DNA of 56,047 bases from NCBI RefSeq assembly GCF_014649995.1, contig NZ_BMUC01000015.1, forward strand, positions 35,583-91,629, read 5' to 3'. This stretch comes from Streptomyces griseoflavus (GTDB lineage Bacteria > Actinomycetota > Actinomycetes > Streptomycetales > Streptomycetaceae). Below are positions 52,629 through 56,047 of this stretch, in pieces; position 1 is the stretch's first letter; each line of letters starts with the position of its first letter. The notes below the pieces were generated by a model. It saw only the letters and a program-made list of their open reading frames with translations. It searched no databases and was not told where the DNA came from. A program made the translations under genes and the position numbers.

Positions 52629-53284
52629 CCGCACCCACCCGCGTCCTGATCTGCGACGACCAGATGTTGATCCGCACCGGACTGGCGACGATCATCGACG
52701 CCCAGCCCGATCTCGAGGTAGCGGCCGAGTGCGGGGACGGGCAGACCGCCGTCGACCTCGTCGCAGAACTCCGCCCGGATGTCGTGGTGATGGACATCCG
52801 CATGCCCGGCCTCGACGGCATTTCGGCCACCCGCCTCCTGGCCGGCGCCGGCGTACCTCAGCCCGTCAAAGTGCTCGTGGTGACGACGTTCAACCTCGAC
52901 GAATACGTCTACGAGGCGCTCCGCGCGGGCGCGAGCGGTTTCCTCCTCAAAGACGCACCTCCGGCCCAACTACTGCACGGAATCCGGACCGTGGCGGCCG
53001 GAGCCGCGCTGCTGGACCCCGAGGTGACGCGCCAGCTCGTCGGCCGGTACGCCGTCCGGATCCGCCCCAGCGAGGACAACCGGCCCGACGTCCCGCTGAC
53101 ACCCCGCGAACTGGAGGTTCTGCGTCTCATCGCGGACGGCCTCTCCAACAACGAGATCGCCGCGGCCCTCGTGATCAGCCGGGAGACGGTCAAGACCTTC
53201 GTCTCCCGCATCCTCACGAAGCTCGGCCTGCGCGACCGTGTCCAGGCAGTCGTCTATGCGTACCGGCAGGGCCTCGTGTCCTGA
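52625..53284 (+). CDS. Response regulator, NarL/LuxR family
   Basis: 219 residues. The receiver is VLICDDQMLIRTGL, with the phosphorylated Asp in VVVMDIRMPGLDG and the Lys in GFLLKDAP. The LuxR HTH is LTPRELEVLRLIADGLSNNE followed by TVKTFVSRILTKLGLRDR. The ATG/GTG overlap with the kinase stop is four bases. It is a close relative in sequence to the regulator at 19041. Targets are unknown; no site shared by the two systems was found. Confidence 0.95.
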   Translation: MTAPTRVLICDDQMLIRTGLATIIDAQPDLEVAAECGDGQTAVDLVAELRPDVVVMDIRMPGLDGISATRLLAGAGVPQPVKVLVVTTFNLDEYVYEALRAGASGFLLKDAPPAQLLHGIRTVAAGAALLDPEVTRQLVGRYAVRIRPSEDNRPDVPLTPRELEVLRLIADGLSNNEIAAALVISRETVKTFVSRILTKLGLRDRVQAVVYAYRQGLVS

Positions 53285-53444
53285 AGCGGACCACGGCCCT
53301 TACGGGCCTCAGCAGCCGAGTCTGTCGCTCAGGGTATGCGTCGTCACTCGTGCGTACGGCGGTTGATGGCGCGGGGATCGTGCATCCCTTGCACAACTGC
53401 ACGGGAACGCGTCACAGCCAGTCGATGACGGCGGGCGGGGCGGC

Positions 53445-54098
53445 TCAGTCCAGGCCGTAGCGCACCCCGATCCCCGCGATCACCAGCTCCAGTCCCTCCT
53501 CGAAGTGCCGGTCGTAGTCCGTGAAGAGCTCCGCGCCCGCCGCCGCTGTCAGTGGGTATCCGGCCAGTCGGCGGGCGCGTTCCGCCACCAGGTCGAAGCC
53601 CTCGGGGAGCTCACCGGGCAGAGGCTGGGCACCCTGTTCCTCGGTGACGAAGCCGAGGGTGAAGAGGTACGCCGTCGTGAACGCCCGGACCGCCTGGGCG
53701 AGACTGAGGCCCGCGGCGGTGAACAGGCGCAGGTTGTCCTCCAACTGCTCGGCGTGCTCCGGGCTGGTGAAGCGTGACCCGCTGAACACCTTCGCGCCGT
53801 CGCGGTAGCCGAGCAGCGCCGCGCGCAGACCCCGGTTGGCTTTGAGCAGCCGCTCCCGCCAGGTGTCGCCCGGGTCGAGCGCGGCGCCGGCGACCATCCG
53901 GCGGTACATCTCGGTCGCCATCTCGTCGAGCAGGGCCTGTTTGTCCTTGAAGTGCCAGTACAGGGCGGGCGCTTTGACGTCCAGCTCCCTGGAGATGGCG
54001 CGCAGGGTGAGGCCGTCCAGGCCCACCTCGTTCAGCAGTTCCAGCGCCGTGTCCGCGACTCGCCTGCGGTCGAGGGGGGCGCGTCGTTCCTTTTCCAC
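53445..54098 (-). CDS. TetR family regulator (TetR_C_1 type)
   Basis: 217 residues. The DNA-binding part is DRRRVADTALELLNEVGLDG, LTLRAISRELDVKAPALYWHF, DKQALLDEM. The C-terminal half has LEDNLRLFTAAGLSLAQAVR and FVTEEQG, as in the true TetR (tetracycline) subgroup. The GTG at 54098 fits the usual N-terminus. It is divergent from the FAD monooxygenase at 54178, and the 79-bp gap holds two near-identical palindromes. It is a classic repressor-enzyme pair, possibly for inactivation of an aromatic drug. Confidence 0.92.
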   Translation of the reverse strand: MEKERRAPLDRRRVADTALELLNEVGLDGLTLRAISRELDVKAPALYWHFKDKQALLDEMATEMYRRMVAGAALDPGDTWRERLLKANRGLRAALLGYRDGAKVFSGSRFTSPEHAEQLEDNLRLFTAAGLSLAQAVRAFTTAYLFTLGFVTEEQGAQPLPGELPEGFDLVAERARRLAGYPLTAAAGAELFTDYDRHFEEGLELVIAGIGVRYGLD

Positions 54099-54114
54099 CC
54101 GCACAGCTTGACAG

Positions 54115-54167
54115 CTTAACAGCGTTAAGGAGATGCTCGGCATCCAGCATCACTTAACAACGTTAAG
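54115..54167. promoter_or_regulatory. Two CTTAAC-N3-GTTAAG operators between tetR and the monooxygenase
   Basis: CTTAACAGCGTTAAG (54115-54129) and CTTAACAACGTTAAG (54153-54167) have perfect 6-bp arms and centres 38 bp apart. They share the inner core TAAC-N3-GTTA with the CTAAC-N3-GTTAG sites of the TetR at 22722. Confidence 0.85.
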
Positions 54168-54177
54168 GGGGAGTGGG

Positions 54178-55581
54178 ATGAACACGGACGTTCTGGTCGT
54201 CGGCGCGGGCCCCACCGGTCTCACGCTCGGCATCGACCTGGCCCGGCGCGGTGTGGACGCGCTCGTGGTGGAGCGGGACGGAACGCTGTTCCCCGGCTCA
54301 CGCGGCAAGGGCTTCCAGCCCCGGACGATGGAGGTCTTCGACGACCTGGGCGTCCTCGACGCCATCCGCGCGGCCGGTGGGACCTACCCCGTCGGGATGA
54401 TCTGGAGGGGCGGGCGGCGGGCCGGCGAGCACCGGATGTTCGAGCCGCTCCCGGCGAGCGAGGAGACGCCGTACACCGAGCCGTGGATGGTGCCGCAGTG
54501 GCGCACCCAGGAAATCCTGCGGGACCGGTTGGAGGAGTTGGGCGGCAAGGTCGCCTTCGGCCGGGAGGTCGTCGGCGTCCTCCAGGACGCGAACGGCGTC
54601 ACCGCGCACCTCGCCTCCGGCGGGACCGTCCACGCCCGGTACGCGGTCGCCGCCGACGGCGGCAGGTCGGCCGTGCGGCGGGCACTCGGCGTCGGCATGA
54701 CCGGCGAGACGGTCGATCCACGCCCGATGCTGGTGGCGGACGTCCGGATCGACGGCCTGGACCGCGACAACTGGCACTTCTTCCCGGCCGAGGAGGCCGG
54801 TGGCCGCCTCGCTCTCTGCCCCCTCGCCGGCACCGAGGACTTCCAGCTGACCGCCGAGCTCCCCGAGGGAACAGAGGTGGACCTCACCCTGGACGGCATA
54901 CGGAAGGTCGTCGCCGACCGCACGCACCTCGCCGCCCAGGACGTGACCGAGGTGCGCTGGGCCTCCGACTTCCGGCCGCGCGCGGCACTGGCCGACCGGT
55001 TCCGCGTTGGCCGGGTGTTCCTCGCCGGGGACGCGGCGCACGTGCACTCGCCGGCCGGCGGGCAAGGGCTGAACACCAGTGTCCAGGACGCCTACAACCT
55101 GGGCTGGAAGCTGGGCGCGGTTCTCACCGGCGGCGCCCGGATCGCGTTGCTGGACAGCTACGAGGAGGAGCGGCGCCCGGTCGCCGCGCGGATGCTCGGC
55201 GTCTCGACCGGCGTCCACCGCGGCGAGGTACGGCGCGGGAAGGAGACCCAGCAGCTGGCGCTGGGCTACCCGGAGTCGTCCCTCACCGCGGAGACGCGTA
55301 CCGCCCCGGCCGGTGCGGTGCGGGCCGGAGACCGCGCGCCCGACGGCAGGGTGGACGGCGTACGGCTCTTCGACGCGTTCCGGGGGCCGCACTGGACGCT
55401 GCTGGCGCTGGGCACGGAAGCCCCGGACGAGCGCCTCGGGGCGGTGCGGGTCGTGCGCGGGCGGGAGCACGGTGCGTACGGGAAGGGGGTGTTCCTGGTC
55501 CGACCGGACGGCTACATCGGGTGGGCTGCCGAGACGGCGGACGGTCTCACGGAGTACCTGGTCCGCATCGGCCTGCGCTGA
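54178..55581 (+). CDS. FAD-dependent monooxygenase (PHBH / MhpA / rifampicin monooxygenase-like)
   Basis: 467 residues. The FAD site is VLVVGAGPTGLTLGIDLARRG at the start. A conserved SRGKGFQPRTMEVFDDLGV block, the ADGGRSAVRRALG motif and the GD motif VFLAGDAAHVHSPAGGQGLN follow. The C-terminal thioredoxin-like domain of this subfamily is present (ALGTEAPDERLGAVRVVRG, VFLVRPDGYIGWAA). The ATG at 54178 has AGGGGGAG. These enzymes hydroxylate phenols or antibiotics such as rifamycins and tetracyclines. The divergent TetR and paired operators suggest induction by the substrate. Confidence 0.92.
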   Translation: MNTDVLVVGAGPTGLTLGIDLARRGVDALVVERDGTLFPGSRGKGFQPRTMEVFDDLGVLDAIRAAGGTYPVGMIWRGGRRAGEHRMFEPLPASEETPYTEPWMVPQWRTQEILRDRLEELGGKVAFGREVVGVLQDANGVTAHLASGGTVHARYAVAADGGRSAVRRALGVGMTGETVDPRPMLVADVRIDGLDRDNWHFFPAEEAGGRLALCPLAGTEDFQLTAELPEGTEVDLTLDGIRKVVADRTHLAAQDVTEVRWASDFRPRAALADRFRVGRVFLAGDAAHVHSPAGGQGLNTSVQDAYNLGWKLGAVLTGGARIALLDSYEEERRPVAARMLGVSTGVHRGEVRRGKETQQLALGYPESSLTAETRTAPAGAVRAGDRAPDGRVDGVRLFDAFRGPHWTLLALGTEAPDERLGAVRVVRGREHGAYGKGVFLVRPDGYIGWAAETADGLTEYLVRIGLR

Positions 55582-55689
55582 CGGCGACGTCATCGTCGAG
55601 GTCCTCCAGGGGACCCACCTGCCGCCGGTCCGGCCGGCAGCCGGCAGCGACACCAGCGCTGCCGGGCGGAGCCGAGCACGACGCTGCGG

Positions 55690-55784
55690 ATCGCTCCGAC
55701 GATGACGCCGACGACTTCCCGGCCGCCGTGGGTGCGGCCGGTGGCGATGACGATCGCCTGGGAGACGATGCGGCGGGTCCACAC
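55690..55784 (-). pseudogene. IS256-family transposase scrap
   Basis: A short minus-strand stretch reads RRIVSQAIVIATGRTHGGRE, then VVGVIVG, matching the segment after the first DDE Asp in IS256/Mutator transposases (VSQAVVIATG...VLGVDVGDSE style). Homology is lost on both sides. The rest of 55582-55937 holds nothing recognisable. Confidence 0.55.
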
Positions 55785-55937
55785 GGGCCTCGACTCGTCT
55801 GAGACAGGCTGAGGGGCCCACGGCCTGAAGCGTTTCGCCCTGGGTCGACGTTTGCTCCCGCCGAGGCCGGCGGCGAGGTGGGCGAGGAACCACGCTCACA
55901 CGACCGGCCTCGTCCAGCAGTGAGGCGGAGGAACGTG

Positions 55938-55967
55938 AGAGGGGCCCGGCTGATGCCGGGCCCCTCT
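55938..55967 (+). terminator. 13-bp-stem hairpin with T run beside the tRNA
   Basis: AGAGGGGCCCGGC pairs perfectly with GCCGGGCCCCTCT across TGAT, and TTTT (from 55967) follows on the plus strand. On the minus strand it lies just downstream of the tRNA and may also end that transcript. Confidence 0.8.
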
Positions 55968-55971
55968 TTTG

Positions 55972-56045
55972 TAGCGGGGACAGGATTTGAACCTGCGACC
56001 TCTGGGTTATGAGCCCAGCGAGCTACCGAGCTGCTCCACCCCGCG
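55972..56045 (-). tRNA. Initiator tRNA-fMet (CAT anticodon)
   Basis: The minus strand folds as a cloverleaf starting CGCGGGG and ending CCCCGCU-A. The anticodon arm is CUGGG-CUCAUAA-CCCAG with anticodon CAU, and the T arm is CAGGUUCAAAUCCUG. The unpaired first acceptor position (C1 against U72) and the three G-C pairs next to the anticodon loop mark an initiator tRNA. CCA is not encoded. Confidence 0.95.
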
Positions 56046-56047
56046 TC

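Noticed and set aside
1-56047. CRISPR arrays, rRNA, riboswitches or an origin of replication
   Set aside because: No spaced direct repeats, rRNA-like blocks, recognisable riboswitch cores or clustered DnaA boxes were seen.

Overview
This is a 56 kb piece of a high-GC actinobacterial chromosome, almost certainly Streptomyces. The third codon positions are nearly always G or C, GTG starts are common, operons overlap by four bases (ATGA/GTGA), and many products are Streptomyces types (ABC-F protein, SnpA-type snapalysin, I36 protease inhibitor, sodF with a Nur-like box, EACC1-associated caspase). The density of decayed genes and insertion-sequence (IS) scraps points to an accessory region. The right edge is an initiator tRNA-Met.

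Layout. 1-7.2 kb: an ABC-F ribosome-protection-type ATPase cut by the window edge; an hflX remnant broken at an IS5-type end; a stretch bounded by IS-like ends that holds a broken transposase and a solute-binding protein without a signal peptide; then TetR / hemerythrin / PNPOx-like genes around a perfect 18-bp palindrome. 7.2-10 kb: a headless cis-prenyltransferase remnant and a secreted metal-type cluster (BNR lipoprotein, DUF305, DUF6153). 10-15.3 kb: TetR with a divergent MFS pump, then an MFS pump coupled to an FAD monooxygenase. 15.3-21 kb: a two-component system with a MacB/FtsX-type ABC transporter. 21-28.9 kb: transposase, GNAT and RHS-type remnants mixed with live genes, including a TetR whose CTAAC-N3-GTTAG operator also occurs twice before a secreted SnoaL-like gene; an I36 protease inhibitor; a secreted unknown.

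28.9-38.1 kb is the most interesting part. A snapalysin is followed by a co-directional set: a 226-aa lanthipeptide-like precursor with an FDLD leader motif, an Arg-rich linker and an 11-Cys tail; LanC; full-length LanB; a shortened EACC1-like protein; and an 809-aa fusion of an EF-hand-bearing caspase to the whole motor and gamma region of FtsK. The Walker A lysine of the FtsK part is replaced by threonine and the usual DSR arginine by glycine. No transporter, leader protease or immunity gene is visible, so the caspase is the only peptidase in the set.

38.3-43.2 kb: a 1349-aa secreted protein combining lytic-transglycosylase-like and SGNH hydrolase domains, and a peptidoglycan-binding protein. 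43.4-45.8 kb: an AraC regulator and a second IS5-type element, with perfect 15-bp ends and TA flanks, that carries a methyltransferase in place of the first half of its transposase. 46.2-56 kb: sodF, a carboxylesterase, GNAT, SDR, a CPBP protease overlapping a second two-component system, a TetR / FAD monooxygenase pair sharing two CTTAAC-N3-GTTAAG palindromes, an IS256 scrap and the tRNA.

All assignments come from reading the sequence and from family knowledge; no database search was run.
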